A stretch of 61,874 nt of DNA from GWF2-33-9 sp964500435 (GCA_964500435.1 CAZCNL010000014.1:1-61874), one strand, 5' to 3'. Shown: positions 1-10,367, counted from the stretch's first letter. A program made the numbers and translations. Notes: generated from the sequence alone by a model not told the origin.

Positions 1-515
<515 letters not shown>

Positions 516-581
516 TTTATATTTGGAAAGTTTGTTCGCTTGACTTACTGTTTGTTGTATATGCTTTTTCTTTTACTTCCT

Positions 582-594
582 GTTTTCAAAGAAC
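582..594 (-). promoter_or_regulatory. boxA-like antitermination element upstream of 16S
   Basis: The minus strand reads GTTCTTTGAAAAC about 70 bases before the 16S 5' end. This matches the boxA-like sequence (CTCTTTGAAAA type) commonly found in rRNA leaders, where Nus factors bind the nascent RNA. Position and sequence support the call; no second element such as boxC was identified. Confidence 0.5.
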
Positions 595-620
595 TTTTTG
601 CCGTTTGCAAAATTGTTAGA

Positions 621-641
621 CTTCAAAATTACGAAGAAAAT
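621..641. repeat. 21-bp direct repeat, copy 1, in rRNA leader
   Basis: The sequence beginning CTTCAAAATTACGAAG is found identically at 849-869, 228 bases away, in the same orientation. Similarity extends imperfectly past the right edge. The copies probably arose by local duplication of the leader. Confidence 0.75.
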
Positions 642-848
642 TTTATTTGACCAAATTTTTTTAAAAAAAATTTTAAAATTATTTTTTATTAAAATTTTCT
701 TTTCTTCTATTTTTCGAGAACTGTAATTTCAAAGGGAAACAAAATTAATACTTTTTTTCCAAACCACCAAATCTTTTTTAAAATATTTTTTTAAAATCGA
801 TTTTTTTAGTGTTTTACCCTTCTTTTTGAGAACTGTAAAATTGAAGGG

Positions 849-869
849 CTTCAAAATTACGAAGAAAAT
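849..869. repeat. 21-bp direct repeat, copy 2, in rRNA leader
   Basis: Second exact copy of the repeat at 621-641, followed by a degenerate continuation (AAATATTAAATATCCAAAT versus AAATTTTATTTGACCAAAT). Confidence 0.75.
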
Positions 870-934
870 ATTAAATATCCAAATTATTTTCAAAATATTT
901 TCAAAATATTTTTTTGTTGTTTTAATTTTTGCAC

Positions 935-967
935 AACAAAAAAGGCTGATTATTTAGTATCAGCCTT
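935..967 (-). terminator. Intrinsic terminator of nrdJ
   Basis: A nine-base-pair stem (AAGGCTGAT at 942-950 pairing with ATCAGCCTT at 959-967, eight-base loop) is followed on the minus strand by a T-rich tail. It lies 30 bases after the nrdJ stop codon. Confidence 0.8.
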
Positions 968-997
968 GATTGTATTGATTATTCATCTTTTAATTTA

Positions 998-3900
998 TTA
1001 CGAACATCCTGTTGTATGTCCACAATCTTCGCATACACTGCAAGTTCCGTTCTTTCGTACTCTAACTGAACCGCAAACTTCGCATTGTTCGCCAGTATAA
1101 CCCATCGACACTGCATCTTCTTTTTCAAATGTTATTGTTTTATTCTTTTTTTCATTTGATAAATTTTCTGCTTTTTCTTTCAATTCGGTTATTATTTCTA
1201 TTTCTTGTTGCTTTTCGAATTCAGTTAGTATTTGTCCATTTCCTTCAATATCTTCTATTTCTATTTTTGTTTTTTCTTGTTTAATGTTAGTAGTAGTTGT
1301 ACGCAAGTTGCTTTTTTCTATTTGGATTGGCTTTTCATCATCTATTGTAGGTGGTACATGCGCTAAATCATCACGCCCGAGATAATCGATTGCAAGAGAC
1401 CGGAAAATAAAATCAAGTACTGAAGTTGTTGTTTTTATTCTTTCGTGTCCTTGGACAACACCTGAAGGGTCAAATCTTGTGAAAACAAATGTGTCAACTA
1501 ATTCTTCAATAGGAATACCGTATTGTAGTGCTTTTGATGTGAGAATTGCAAAACTGTTTAAAAGTCCTCTGAAAGCGGCTCCTTCTTTGTACATATCGAT
1601 GAAAATTTCACCAAGTGTTCCATCTTCGTATTCGCCTGTCCGTAAGTAAACTTTATGGGTATTTATTGTAGCTTCTCGAATGTTGCCGTGACGTTTTGGT
1701 GGCAGTTTTTGGCGTATAGGTTTACGGAATTCCGGTTTATTTGTTATCACTTCGGATGGATGAGAGTCATCGTCGAATTTATTGTCGTCTAATGTTACTT
1801 CTTCTACTAATTTATCATCTAATTTTGTATTAAGTGGTTGACTTAATTTTGATGTGTCACGATATATTGCGATTGCTTTGAGCATCAATTTCCACGCTTG
1901 TTGATACACTCCACCGATTTCGGAAACAGTAGCTTCTTCGGGCATATTGACAGTTTTTGAAATTGCACCGGAAATGAATGGTTGTGCTGCCGCCATAATT
2001 TTTACGTGTGCTATGTATGGTATGAATCTTTTACCATTTTTCCCGCATTTTGAGGCTGTGTCAAATATTGGCAGATGTTCTTCTTTTAGATGTGGAGCAC
2101 CTTCAAGCATCATTGTTCCGCATACATAATCATTTGCTTCTTCGATTTGTTTTTCTGTAAATCCAAGTTCTTTAAGTAAACTGAAATTTGGCAAACTCAT
2201 TGCGTGTTCGGATATTCCTATTGATTTTAAGAAATCTTCGCCGAGGCTCCATTTATTAAATGCGAATCTTATATCGAAAACATTTGGAAGTTGTGCATCA
2301 ATTTGATTTATTTTTTCATCTGTGAAGCCTTTTTCTTTTAATGTTTCACGGTTTATGTGAGGGCAACCGAGCAATGTGCCATTTCCTTTTGCATATTTTT
2401 CTATTTCTGAAATTTGTGTTTCTGTATAACCAAGTTTACGCAAGGCTTTTTGGACAGATTGATTTACAATTTTGAAATAACCACCGCCGGCTAATTTTTT
2501 GAATTTTACAACTGCAAAATCGGGTTCTATTCCAGTTGTATCGCAATCCATAACCAGACCAATTGTTCCAGTTGGGGCAAGCACTGAAACTTGTGCGTTC
2601 CTGAACCCATGTTTTTCTCCAAGTGCAAGCGCTTGGTCCCATATTTCTTTTGCGGAATCAACTAAATAATCGGGACAGTGTTTTGGATTTATTCCCATTG
2701 GGCGAATTGTCAATCCTTCGTATTCATTCAACGGAGAGTTATATGCAGCACGTCGATGATTTCGAATTACTCGGAGCATATCATCTCTATTTTTATCGAA
2801 TTCGGCGAAAGTGCCTACACTTCGAGCGATTTCGGCTGATGTTGCATATGCTTTTCCTGTTAATAAGGCGGAAATTGCACCAGTCCATGCAAGTGCTTCG
2901 GGTGAATCGTAAGGTATTCCGTTTACCATTAATAATGTTCCTAAATTTGCATATCCCAAACCTAAAGTTCTAAATTCAAAACTTTTTTTTGCAATTTCGG
3001 GAGATGGATAATGTGCCATTAATACTGATATTTCAAGAACTAATGTCCATATTTTTATTGCATGTAAATAATCATCAACTTTGAAAATTTGATTTTCTTC
3101 ATCATAAAATTTAATTAAATTCAAACTTGCCAAATTGCAAGCTGTATCATCCAGAAACATATATTCACTACAAGGGTTGGAAGCGTTAATTCGACCTGAT
3201 TTTGGGCAAGTATGCCATTCATTAATTGTGCTATCAAATTGCAATCCTGGGTCTGCGCTTTGCCATGCACTAAGTATAATTTTATCCCAAATTTGTTGTG
3301 CGGGAATTGTTTTTGCTATTTCGCCTGTTGTTCGCCATTTCAAATCCCAACTTTCTTTATTATCGACTGCACGCATAAATGCATTTGTTACTCTGACAGA
3401 ATTATTTGAGTTTTGACCACTTACTGTTGTGTATGCTTCTCCTTCGTAATGTGTATCAAATTCGGGAAAATCTAAATTTTTATAGCCTTGTGCGACTAAA
3501 TCGAGATTCCTTTTAATGTAATTTAATGGGACGCCTCTATTCAATGCTTTTTGTATAAGTCGTTTTAATCTTGGATTTTCTTTTGGATTGTTGCCATTTT
3601 TTACCGCTTCTTCGACTATTGCTTTCATAAATTTATTAATAATTCGTGAACCAGCGACTAAAGTAGCAACTTTGTATTCTTCCGAAGCTTTCCATTCAAT
3701 AAATTTTTCGATATCTGGATGGTCAACATCTAAAATAACCATTTTTGCTGCACGCCTTGTAGTTCCGCCTGATTTAATGGCACCGGCGGCTCTATCGAAT
3801 ATTTTTAAAAAGCTCATTAAACCTGAAGAAACTCCACCACCTGATAATTTTTCTCCTTCTGCTCTTATGCTTGAAAAATTTGTACCCGAGCCACTTCCAA

Positions 3901-4531
3901 ATTTAAATACTCTTGCTTCTCGGGTAACTAAATCAAAAATTCCGCCGGGATTTAACAAATCGTCGCTAACTGCATTGATAAAGCAGGCGTGCGGTTGTGG
4001 TCGAGAATATGCATCCTCAGAACGCTTTAATTCAAGCGTATCGGGGTCCACGTAATAATGACCTTGTTTGTTCCCTTTTATTCCATAAACTGTCGAAAGT
4101 CCTGTGTTAAACCATTGCGGAGAATTAGGTGCAGCCATTTGGTTTATTAACATATATACAAGTTCATCGTAAAAGGCAGATGCATCAGATTCAGATTCGA
4201 AATAACCATATTGCTCGCCCCACCATTTCCAAGTATATGCTAAACGATGCACAACTTGCTTTATACTTGTTTCGGGTCCTAATTTTTGATTACCATCTGC
4301 ATCAAGAATTGGTTTGCCGCTTTCATCGAATTGAGGCACCCCTGTTTTTCTTAGATATTTTTGTGCTAAAATATCAGTTGCCATTTGAGACCAATTTGTT
4401 GGCACTTCCACATCGCTAACTTCGAAAACTAACGAACCGTCGGGATTTTTTAAGGTAGATTTTCGCTTTACATAAGAAAACATATCGTATGGCGATTGTC
4501 CTTCTTTTGTAAATCTTCGTTCAATTTTCAT
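998..4531 (-). CDS. nrdJ: Vitamin B12-dependent (class II) ribonucleoside-diphosphate reductase
   Basis: Reduces ribonucleotides to deoxyribonucleotides with an adenosylcobalamin-derived radical, so it works with or without oxygen. The 1177-residue length fits the long NrdJ form. Visible are the first active-site Cys (HACFIN, C183), the NPCSE motif (C454, E456), the partner Cys in DTACNLASLNL (C465), and the APTGTIG nucleotide-site segment. A TSCPD-like domain lies near residues 950-1060, and a Cys-rich tail (CEVCG...CSVCEDCGHTTGC) is likely to carry the redox-shuttle or metal-binding cysteines. It is monocistronic, ending at a clear hairpin. I saw no cobalamin-riboswitch features in the 214-base region upstream, so B12 control is not evident. 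Confidence 0.96.
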   Translation of the reverse strand: MKIERRFTKEGQSPYDMFSYVKRKSTLKNPDGSLVFEVSDVEVPTNWSQMATDILAQKYLRKTGVPQFDESGKPILDADGNQKLGPETSIKQVVHRLAYTWKWWGEQYGYFESESDASAFYDELVYMLINQMAAPNSPQWFNTGLSTVYGIKGNKQGHYYVDPDTLELKRSEDAYSRPQPHACFINAVSDDLLNPGGIFDLVTREARVFKFGSGSGTNFSSIRAEGEKLSGGGVSSGLMSFLKIFDRAAGAIKSGGTTRRAAKMVILDVDHPDIEKFIEWKASEEYKVATLVAGSRIINKFMKAIVEEAVKNGNNPKENPRLKRLIQKALNRGVPLNYIKRNLDLVAQGYKNLDFPEFDTHYEGEAYTTVSGQNSNNSVRVTNAFMRAVDNKESWDLKWRTTGEIAKTIPAQQIWDKIILSAWQSADPGLQFDSTINEWHTCPKSGRINASNPCSEYMFLDDTACNLASLNLIKFYDEENQIFKVDDYLHAIKIWTLVLEISVLMAHYPSPEIAKKSFEFRTLGLGYANLGTLLMVNGIPYDSPEALAWTGAISALLTGKAYATSAEIARSVGTFAEFDKNRDDMLRVIRNHRRAAYNSPLNEYEGLTIRPMGINPKHCPDYLVDSAKEIWDQALALGEKHGFRNAQVSVLAPTGTIGLVMDCDTTGIEPDFAVVKFKKLAGGGYFKIVNQSVQKALRKLGYTETQISEIEKYAKGNGTLLGCPHINRETLKEKGFTDEKINQIDAQLPNVFDIRFAFNKWSLGEDFLKSIGISEHAMSLPNFSLLKELGFTEKQIEEANDYVCGTMMLEGAPHLKEEHLPIFDTASKCGKNGKRFIPYIAHVKIMAAAQPFISGAISKTVNMPEEATVSEIGGVYQQAWKLMLKAIAIYRDTSKLSQPLNTKLDDKLVEEVTLDDNKFDDDSHPSEVITNKPEFRKPIRQKLPPKRHGNIREATINTHKVYLRTGEYEDGTLGEIFIDMYKEGAAFRGLLNSFAILTSKALQYGIPIEELVDTFVFTRFDPSGVVQGHERIKTTTSVLDFIFRSLAIDYLGRDDLAHVPPTIDDEKPIQIEKSNLRTTTTNIKQEKTKIEIEDIEGNGQILTEFEKQQEIEIITELKEKAENLSNEKKNKTITFEKEDAVSMGYTGEQCEVCGSVRVRKNGTCSVCEDCGHTTGCS

Positions 4532-4745
4532 TTATAAACCTCTAATTAATATCACAATCTTTTTTTAAATTTGTTTTACTTAAGAATTTTAAATTAGAAA
4601 AAAATTGGATTTTTTTTGTTAAAAGTTTTCAACAACAAATTTTTAGTTATCGATTTCAATTAATTAAAATGTAATAATATTCTTGAAAAAAGCAAGATTT
4701 TCAAGATTATTTCGTCTTTTACATTAGTAAAAGAATTATAAAATT

Positions 4746-6056
4746 ATGGAACATATTAAAGAAAGATTAAACGAAATTGAGGCTGAAATCCAAGAGCTCA
4801 AAGTCAAAGAAAAAGAGCTCCGAGAACGTTGGTTAACGGAAAAAAGTATAATTAAAAAAATTCAAGATTTAAAAGCTGAAATTGAAAATATTAAAAATTT
4901 AGCTGAAACATACGAAAGAGAAGGCAATTTAGAAAAAGTTGCAGAAATTCGTTATGGAAAATTATATAAATTACAGCAAGAATTAAAAGAAACGACCGAA
5001 AACTTGCAAAGTTTGCAATCGACCGGAAGTATGCTCAAAGAAGAAGTTACTGAAGAAGAAATCGCTGAAGTGCTTTCGAAATGGACAGGCATACCAGTAA
5101 GTAAAATGCTTGAAACAGAAAGAATGAAAATTGTAAAAATGGAAGAGCGGCTTCATCAAAGAGTAATTGGTCAAGATATTGCAGTCGAAAGAGTTTCTAA
5201 TTCAATAAGGCGTTCTCGAGCTGGTTTGCAAGACCCAGCAAGACCTATTGGTTCATTCTTATTTATCGGTCCAACTGGTGTTGGAAAAACAGAACTTGCA
5301 CGCTCTTTAGCTGAATTTTTATTTGATAATGAAAATTCCGTGATTCGAATTGATATGAGCGAGTATATGGAAAAATTCTCTGTCTCTCGCTTAATTGGAG
5401 CACCTCCCGGTTATGTTGGTTACGAAGAGGGCGGTCAATTGACCGAAGCTGTGCGGCGGCATCCTTATTCGGTTGTTTTGCTCGATGAGATTGAAAAAGC
5501 CAATATAGAGGTCTTTAACATTTTATTACAAGTTTTAGATGATGGACGATTGACCGATGGAAAAGGCAGAACTGTCAATTTCCGTAACACGATTATCATT
5601 ATGACTTCAAATATTGGAACTGATATCATTCAAGATAGATTTTCGAAAGTTTCAGAAAATAATTATGATACAATTTACCCTGAGGTTCAAAAAGAAATTA
5701 ATACTTTGCTTCAACGCCATTTCAGACCTGAGTTCATCAATAGAATTGATGAAGTGGTCTTATTTAAGCCACTTACGAAAAGTGAAATTGCTCAAATTGC
5801 AAAAATTCATTTGAATAAATTAGTTGATAGTTTGAGTAAAAATAATATTTCTTTAACTTATACAAACAAAGTTTTAGATGCTATTTCTGAAATTGGTTAT
5901 GACCCTATTTTCGGTGCAAGACCACTCAAGCGAGCTATACAAAAACATATTACGGATTCGCTTGCTAAGCAAATTCTTGAAGGTAAATTTGCACCAGGTC
6001 AAACAATTGTGCTGGACGTGAACGATTTCGGTAATTTTAGTTTTAATACAAAATAG
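4746..6056 (+). CDS. N-terminally truncated ClpB-like AAA+ ATPase (half M-domain plus NBD2)
   Basis: The 436 residues align in memory only with the C-terminal half of ClpB. A coiled coil at residues 1-95 corresponds to the distal half of the middle domain. A full second AAA+ module follows, with Walker A GPTGVGKT (175-182), pore loop GYVGYEEGG, Walker B VVLLDEIEK (243-251), sensor-1 N289, arginine-finger region RPEFINRIDE and sensor-2 GARPLKR. The N-domain and NBD1 (about 400 residues in ordinary ClpB) are absent. An in-frame stop at 4728-4730 and the AT-rich DNA before it contain no NBD1 remnant, so the gene really begins here in this assembly. A full ClpB unwinds aggregates with DnaK; a single-ring version might act differently. 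Alternatives are a deletion derivative or an assembly misjoin. Confidence 0.85.
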   Translation: MEHIKERLNEIEAEIQELKVKEKELRERWLTEKSIIKKIQDLKAEIENIKNLAETYEREGNLEKVAEIRYGKLYKLQQELKETTENLQSLQSTGSMLKEEVTEEEIAEVLSKWTGIPVSKMLETERMKIVKMEERLHQRVIGQDIAVERVSNSIRRSRAGLQDPARPIGSFLFIGPTGVGKTELARSLAEFLFDNENSVIRIDMSEYMEKFSVSRLIGAPPGYVGYEEGGQLTEAVRRHPYSVVLLDEIEKANIEVFNILLQVLDDGRLTDGKGRTVNFRNTIIIMTSNIGTDIIQDRFSKVSENNYDTIYPEVQKEINTLLQRHFRPEFINRIDEVVLFKPLTKSEIAQIAKIHLNKLVDSLSKNNISLTYTNKVLDAISEIGYDPIFGARPLKRAIQKHITDSLAKQILEGKFAPGQTIVLDVNDFGNFSFNTK

Positions 6057-6155
6057 AATTTGAACTTTTAGAACATATTAGTATTTATTATTATTAAAAC
6101 AATTGTTTTTTAGGAAAATTTTGTTAATTTAAAATTTATAAAAAATATAAAATCT

Positions 6156-6923
6156 ATGTATTATGCAATGCCATTAACACAAAGACTTAGGAAAAATATT
6201 AAGTCTTTGTCTCATAAGAATTTTAGAGATGAGAATTCGATATTTTTAGTTGAAGGTGAAAAACTTTGTGCCGAATTGCTTAAAAGCGATTTTGTGCCTG
6301 AATTAATTGTTATTCGTGATATGCCCTCTGTTGAGGTTATCGAATTATTGGAAAGTTTTACAGAAAAAGCTGTGCCAATTTATAGCACTCCTAAGCACGT
6401 TTTTGATCAAATGACAGATGCAAAAACGCCTCAATCAATTGTTGCTGTAGTACATAAAAAACCGATGAAATTGGATATAACCGAGTCTTTCGTTGCTTTA
6501 GACTCAGTTTCAGACCCCGGCAATGTCGGGACCATTATACGAACTGCTGAATGGTTCGGCATTAAGCAGGTAATCTTGGGCAATCAAAGTGCTGATATTT
6601 ACAATCCCAAGGTCGTTCGTTCGACAATGGGTTCTATGTTCAGAATTAATTATTTCGAAACTGACGATTTGGCAACACTTTTGAAAGAAAAATATCCAAA
6701 GTTCAAATTATTCGGGGCAAGCTTAGATTCTCAAAATCCATTACCAAAGATAAAAGTCCCTAATAATTTCGGACTAATTTTTGGAAATGAAGCGCACGGC
6801 ATTTCTCCCGAAGTGCGAAAACGTCTTACTAGTGATTTTTTAATCGAAGGTTTTGGAATTACTGAATCATTAAATGTTGCGGTTAGTGTCGGCATTTCTT
6901 TATACCATTTCACTCGAAAATAG
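6156..6923 (+). CDS. TrmH/SpoU-family RNA 2'-O-methyltransferase
   Basis: SPOUT-class enzyme of 255 residues expected to use S-adenosylmethionine to methylate a ribose in tRNA or rRNA. The N-terminal substrate-binding domain starts with the usual KSLSHKNFRDEN...FLVEGEK. The three SpoU motifs follow: SVSDPGNVGTIIRTAEWFG, the LIFGNEAHGIS segment, and ESLNVAVSVGISLYH at the C-terminus. The specific target (23S G2251-type RlmB, TsnR-like or other) cannot be told from sequence alone. The start at 6156 could instead be the ATG at 6168. It follows the ClpB-like gene by 99 bases and converges with the next gene. Confidence 0.9.
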   Translation: MYYAMPLTQRLRKNIKSLSHKNFRDENSIFLVEGEKLCAELLKSDFVPELIVIRDMPSVEVIELLESFTEKAVPIYSTPKHVFDQMTDAKTPQSIVAVVHKKPMKLDITESFVALDSVSDPGNVGTIIRTAEWFGIKQVILGNQSADIYNPKVVRSTMGSMFRINYFETDDLATLLKEKYPKFKLFGASLDSQNPLPKIKVPNNFGLIFGNEAHGISPEVRKRLTSDFLIEGFGITESLNVAVSVGISLYHFTRK

Positions 6924-6939
6924 TTTTTTCGAATACAAG

Positions 6940-7857
6940 TTAAAAAGGTGTCCAGACAAAACTTGTAAATGGTAAAAATAAAGGAGATGTAAACACAGCA
7001 AAACCAAAATCTGCTGATAACTTTGTGCCTCCAACTCTAAATCCAAGAAAAACACCGGTATTTGTTGGTTTTGTTATGTTACTGTTCCACAACTCACCGA
7101 TGAAATGAACATCTTTCATTGCTGCAAATTTTGTATCAACACCCAATGCAATTCCAAATGAGCCATTTTCAAATGGAAATACATAATAATTATCTTTAAA
7201 ATGGACTTCGTAAATATCGTAAGAACCAATTTTGGAATACACTGATGCGGTAAATATTGATTTAGCGCCCACAAATGTTGCAGTGCCATATATATGCGAG
7301 ATTTTATTGAATGAATTTAACAATGCATAATTATATCCTAAGGCAAGGGACATATGACCTTCCATTGATTCCCAATATTGCCTGTAAAAAGAGACTTTTG
7401 CATTTATTAAACTTATTTGTTCATCGCTTCTGATTGATGGAATTATTGAACGACCAGCTGTTACAGATACAATATCGGAAATACCAAATCCTCCGTATAA
7501 CATAAGCAGTTCGAAGTTGCCAATAAAATGATTTTTCCCGATGGGCTCTGCTGTTGGCAACAAATATATACGATGACTATTTCTGTTGTTTTGACTTGAT
7601 GGTAAAATTTCTGCAATTTCTTTTAAAAAAACTTTCGTTTTGCCAATTTGAGTTTGAATTGAAATTGCATTTAATGTCCCACTTTCATACTCTAAATCTT
7701 TAACTATACACGTAAAAATATCTCCATTGAACAATCTTATTACAACTTCGTTATTTTTCAATTCATTTATATAATCTTCTGTTATTTCACTTTTTAAAGT
7801 AAAATGTCCCCAAATTATCATTATAAGTAAGATAGAATATTTATACATAGAAGTCAT
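6940..7857 (-). CDS. Hypothetical exported protein with Sm/SH3-like N-domain and outer-membrane-like C-domain
   Basis: I do not recognise a named family. With the ATG at 7857 (or 7848) the product has about 305 residues and starts with a hydrophobic signal segment (YSILLIMIIWGHF). A short beta-rich part resembles small beta-barrel domains (VVIRLFNGDIFTCIVKDLE ... GKTKVFLKEIAEI). The rest is rich in alternating aromatic/Gly stretches (GGFGISD, SLALGYNYAL, FGIALGVDTKF) and ends in Phe, as outer-membrane barrels often do. A longer frame to 8088 exists but would overlap the transporter gene on the other strand, so the shorter start is preferred. Convergent with the methyltransferase gene. Confidence 0.6.
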   Translation of the reverse strand: MTSMYKYSILLIMIIWGHFTLKSEITEDYINELKNNEVVIRLFNGDIFTCIVKDLEYESGTLNAISIQTQIGKTKVFLKEIAEILPSSQNNRNSHRIYLLPTAEPIGKNHFIGNFELLMLYGGFGISDIVSVTAGRSIIPSIRSDEQISLINAKVSFYRQYWESMEGHMSLALGYNYALLNSFNKISHIYGTATFVGAKSIFTASVYSKIGSYDIYEVHFKDNYYVFPFENGSFGIALGVDTKFAAMKDVHFIGELWNSNITKPTNTGVFLGFRVGGTKLSADFGFAVFTSPLFLPFTSFVWTPF

Positions 7858-7966
7858 ATCAATTAAAAAAAGTTTTATTAATTTGTTAAGATTTATTAAC
7901 AAAGTAAATTGCTTTTTTATATAATTTTGAAAATAAATTTTTTTCAAAAACAAAAATAGAAAAATA

Positions 7967-10276
7967 ATGGAAATCCAACTAATTATTTTAATTTTTTTAC
8001 TAATTCTTGGAATTGCTGACTTGTCAGTCGGTGTTGCTAACGATGCAGTAAATTTCACAAATGCAGCTATGGGTTCGAGAGTAGCCAAATTCCGTATTGT
8101 TATGATCGTAGCGGGTTTTGGTATTTTAGCAGGGACACTATTTGCTGGTGGAATGATGGAAATAGCAAAAAAAGGGATATTTAACCCGCAATATTTTACT
8201 TTTCCAGAAATTATGTTAATTTATCTAACAGCAATCGTTGGAAATATTTTACTTTTAGATTTATTTAACACTTACGGTTTACCAACATCTACAACGGTTG
8301 CTATTATCGCTTGTTTATTAGGTGCTGCGTTAGGAATTAGTTTTTACAAAGTTATCCAAGCAAATGCACAAATTACTGATATAATTCAATATATAAATAT
8401 TGGAAAAGTATCAGCAATTTTTATATCAATAATTTTATCAATTATTTTCGCTTTCGTTTTTGGTTTCATTGCTCAATACCTCACACGGCTTGTTTTTTCT
8501 TTTGATTATCAAAATAATTTAAAAAAATATGGGGCAATTTGGGCAAGTATTTCTGTTACTTTTATTTCTTATTTCGTTTTTTTAAAAGGCATCAAAAAAG
8601 CTCCATTTATAACTCCTGAAATTATCAGTTATATCAATTCAAATTTAGCATTAATTTTAATTTCATTGGCAATAATATTATTTGTTTTATTTCAAATTCT
8701 ATTTTTATTTACCAAAGTTAATGTAATTAAATTTGCTGTTTTATATGGAACCTTTGCATTAGCTATGGCATTTTCTGCTAATGATTTAGTAAACTTTATT
8801 GGTGTACCACTTGGTGGATTGGATGCATATTTGCTTGCTACCAAGAGTCCGGATCCATTAAATATGTTGATGACTGAATTCACAAAAGATGATTTGCCAG
8901 TATCTACATTATTATTGCTATTTTCCGGATTAATTATGTTCTTGACATTATTTTATTCAAAGAAAGCACGCTCAGTAACAAAAACAGAACTTTCATTAGG
9001 TAGGCAAGAAGAAGGCTACGAGCGTTTTCAACCGAATGCTTTAGCACGTTTATTAGTTGGAATTTCTCTTGCTTTAGTTGATTTTTTGAAAAAGGTAACG
9101 CCAGAAACAATTCAAAATTTCGTACGTAAACAATTTGACACTTCCAATTTTAACAGCGAAGTTGACGAAAATGGTGAAAGGAAATCATTTGATTTGCTTC
9201 GTGCTATGGTAATTATGATGATTTCATCAGCACTAATTTCTTTAGGTACTTCTATGCAATTACCACTTTCAACTACTTACATTACTTTTATTGCAGCAAT
9301 GGCTGCTGCTCTGCCTGATAAAGCTTGGGGCCGTGAAAGTGCTGTATATCGTGTATCGGGTGTTATAACTGTAGTTGGTGGTTGGTTTTTAACTGCTGTT
9401 TTTGCAACAATTATTTCATTTATTCTTTCATTATTATTCGCCTATACTCATACTTTTGCCGTGTTTATCGCAATTATTATTGTTGTCGTAGTTTATGCCC
9501 AATCAACAATTTTGCACCGAAAACGTATGAAAAAAGAAGAAAGATTAGAAAAAGCATATGTTATGTCTACTCAAAACATCGATTCTTCTTATTATCGTGA
9601 ACTTTTAAACCAAATTGGCAACTATGTCTCAAAAATATATTCAACAGTATCTTTGAGTTTAGATAGATTAATTAATCGTGACACTCTTAAACTACGTAAA
9701 TTACGCTACGACGCAAGGGATACCTCTCGTGAAGTTAGCATTTTATCTATTAATATGATTAACTTGCTGAAAGTGCCTGACACAATTATTAATGAATTTG
9801 TTAATTACTCAACGAAGATAATGGCAAATTTGCAAAATTTGGCTGACCGTGTTTTACTCTTAACAGAACAAAATTATTACTATGTTGCTAATTCTCATCA
9901 CCAACTAACTGAAGAACAAATCGAAGAAGTTAAAGTTATAATTAATTTTTTAAATAAATTAGGTGATGATTTAATAAATACAATTAATAATGTCCAACAA
10001 TACAAAGAAAGCGATATTGAATCGAAAATTGATGAATTCCGTAACCATATTGAATCTTTTACGAAAGAACAATTGAAAAGAGTAAAAGATGTTCCCAAGC
10101 CAATTAAAAGAAATTTACTTTATTTCACTATACTTTCCGATATGGACTTGATTGCGGATAACACAAAAGGGCTTTACAAATCTTTACGTAAAGTATTTAA
10201 ACAAATTAAAAAAGAAGAAAAAACTGTAATCGAACAATCAAATCCTGAAGCTAATAGTGGCGAAGCAATTCAATAG
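7967..10276 (+). CDS. PiT-family inorganic phosphate transporter with C-terminal PhoU-like domain
   Basis: Inner-membrane permease that couples phosphate uptake to cations. Two PiT signature repeats are visible: NDAVNFTNAAMGSR near residue 26 with GLPTSTTVAII near 105, and SANDLVNFIGVPLGG near 268 with MQLPLSTTYITFIAAMAAAL near 425. About a dozen hydrophobic segments fill residues 1-515. The last ~230 residues are helical and soluble, resembling PhoU, which is common in Bacteroidota PiT proteins and may make the transporter regulated. The 769-residue length fits that type. No pst or phoU gene lies beside it. A hairpin terminator follows the stop codon. Confidence 0.92.
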   Translation: MEIQLIILIFLLILGIADLSVGVANDAVNFTNAAMGSRVAKFRIVMIVAGFGILAGTLFAGGMMEIAKKGIFNPQYFTFPEIMLIYLTAIVGNILLLDLFNTYGLPTSTTVAIIACLLGAALGISFYKVIQANAQITDIIQYINIGKVSAIFISIILSIIFAFVFGFIAQYLTRLVFSFDYQNNLKKYGAIWASISVTFISYFVFLKGIKKAPFITPEIISYINSNLALILISLAIILFVLFQILFLFTKVNVIKFAVLYGTFALAMAFSANDLVNFIGVPLGGLDAYLLATKSPDPLNMLMTEFTKDDLPVSTLLLLFSGLIMFLTLFYSKKARSVTKTELSLGRQEEGYERFQPNALARLLVGISLALVDFLKKVTPETIQNFVRKQFDTSNFNSEVDENGERKSFDLLRAMVIMMISSALISLGTSMQLPLSTTYITFIAAMAAALPDKAWGRESAVYRVSGVITVVGGWFLTAVFATIISFILSLLFAYTHTFAVFIAIIIVVVVYAQSTILHRKRMKKEERLEKAYVMSTQNIDSSYYRELLNQIGNYVSKIYSTVSLSLDRLINRDTLKLRKLRYDARDTSREVSILSINMINLLKVPDTIINEFVNYSTKIMANLQNLADRVLLLTEQNYYYVANSHHQLTEEQIEEVKVIINFLNKLGDDLINTINNVQQYKESDIESKIDEFRNHIESFTKEQLKRVKDVPKPIKRNLLYFTILSDMDLIADNTKGLYKSLRKVFKQIKKEEKTVIEQSNPEANSGEAIQ

Positions 10277-10301
10277 TTAATTAATATCCTTCATAATTAC
10301 A

Positions 10302-10332
10302 AAGGCTGTCTATTTCCATAGATAGCCTTTTT
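10302..10332 (+). terminator. Intrinsic terminator after the phosphate transporter gene
   Basis: AAGGCTGTCTAT (10302-10313) pairs with ATAGATAGCCTT through one G-U pair around a TTCC loop, followed by a short T run. Confidence 0.8.
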
Positions 10333-10367
10333 CATAAATAGTCATTAAAAGTATAAAATTTAATTAA

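Larger units (their letters stand above)
516..934 (-). other. AT-rich rRNA leader/promoter region
   Basis: About 420 bases between the 16S gene and the nrdJ terminator without a plausible protein gene. On the minus strand it forms the upstream region of the rRNA operon. It contains a boxA-like element and an exact 21-base direct repeat, listed separately. A second similarity, ACAGTTCTC followed by A-rich sequence, occurs on the minus strand near 714-724 and 828-836. This suggests the leader was partly duplicated. I cannot point to a confident promoter. Confidence 0.5.

Noticed and set aside
4532..4745. Cobalamin riboswitch upstream of nrdJ
   Set aside because: The region is AT-rich and shows no B12-box or stem pattern that I can recognise.
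6913..6932. TCGAAAA/TTTTCGA hairpin at the end of the methyltransferase gene as a terminator
   Set aside because: The stem is short and overlaps the stop codon, with no good T tract.
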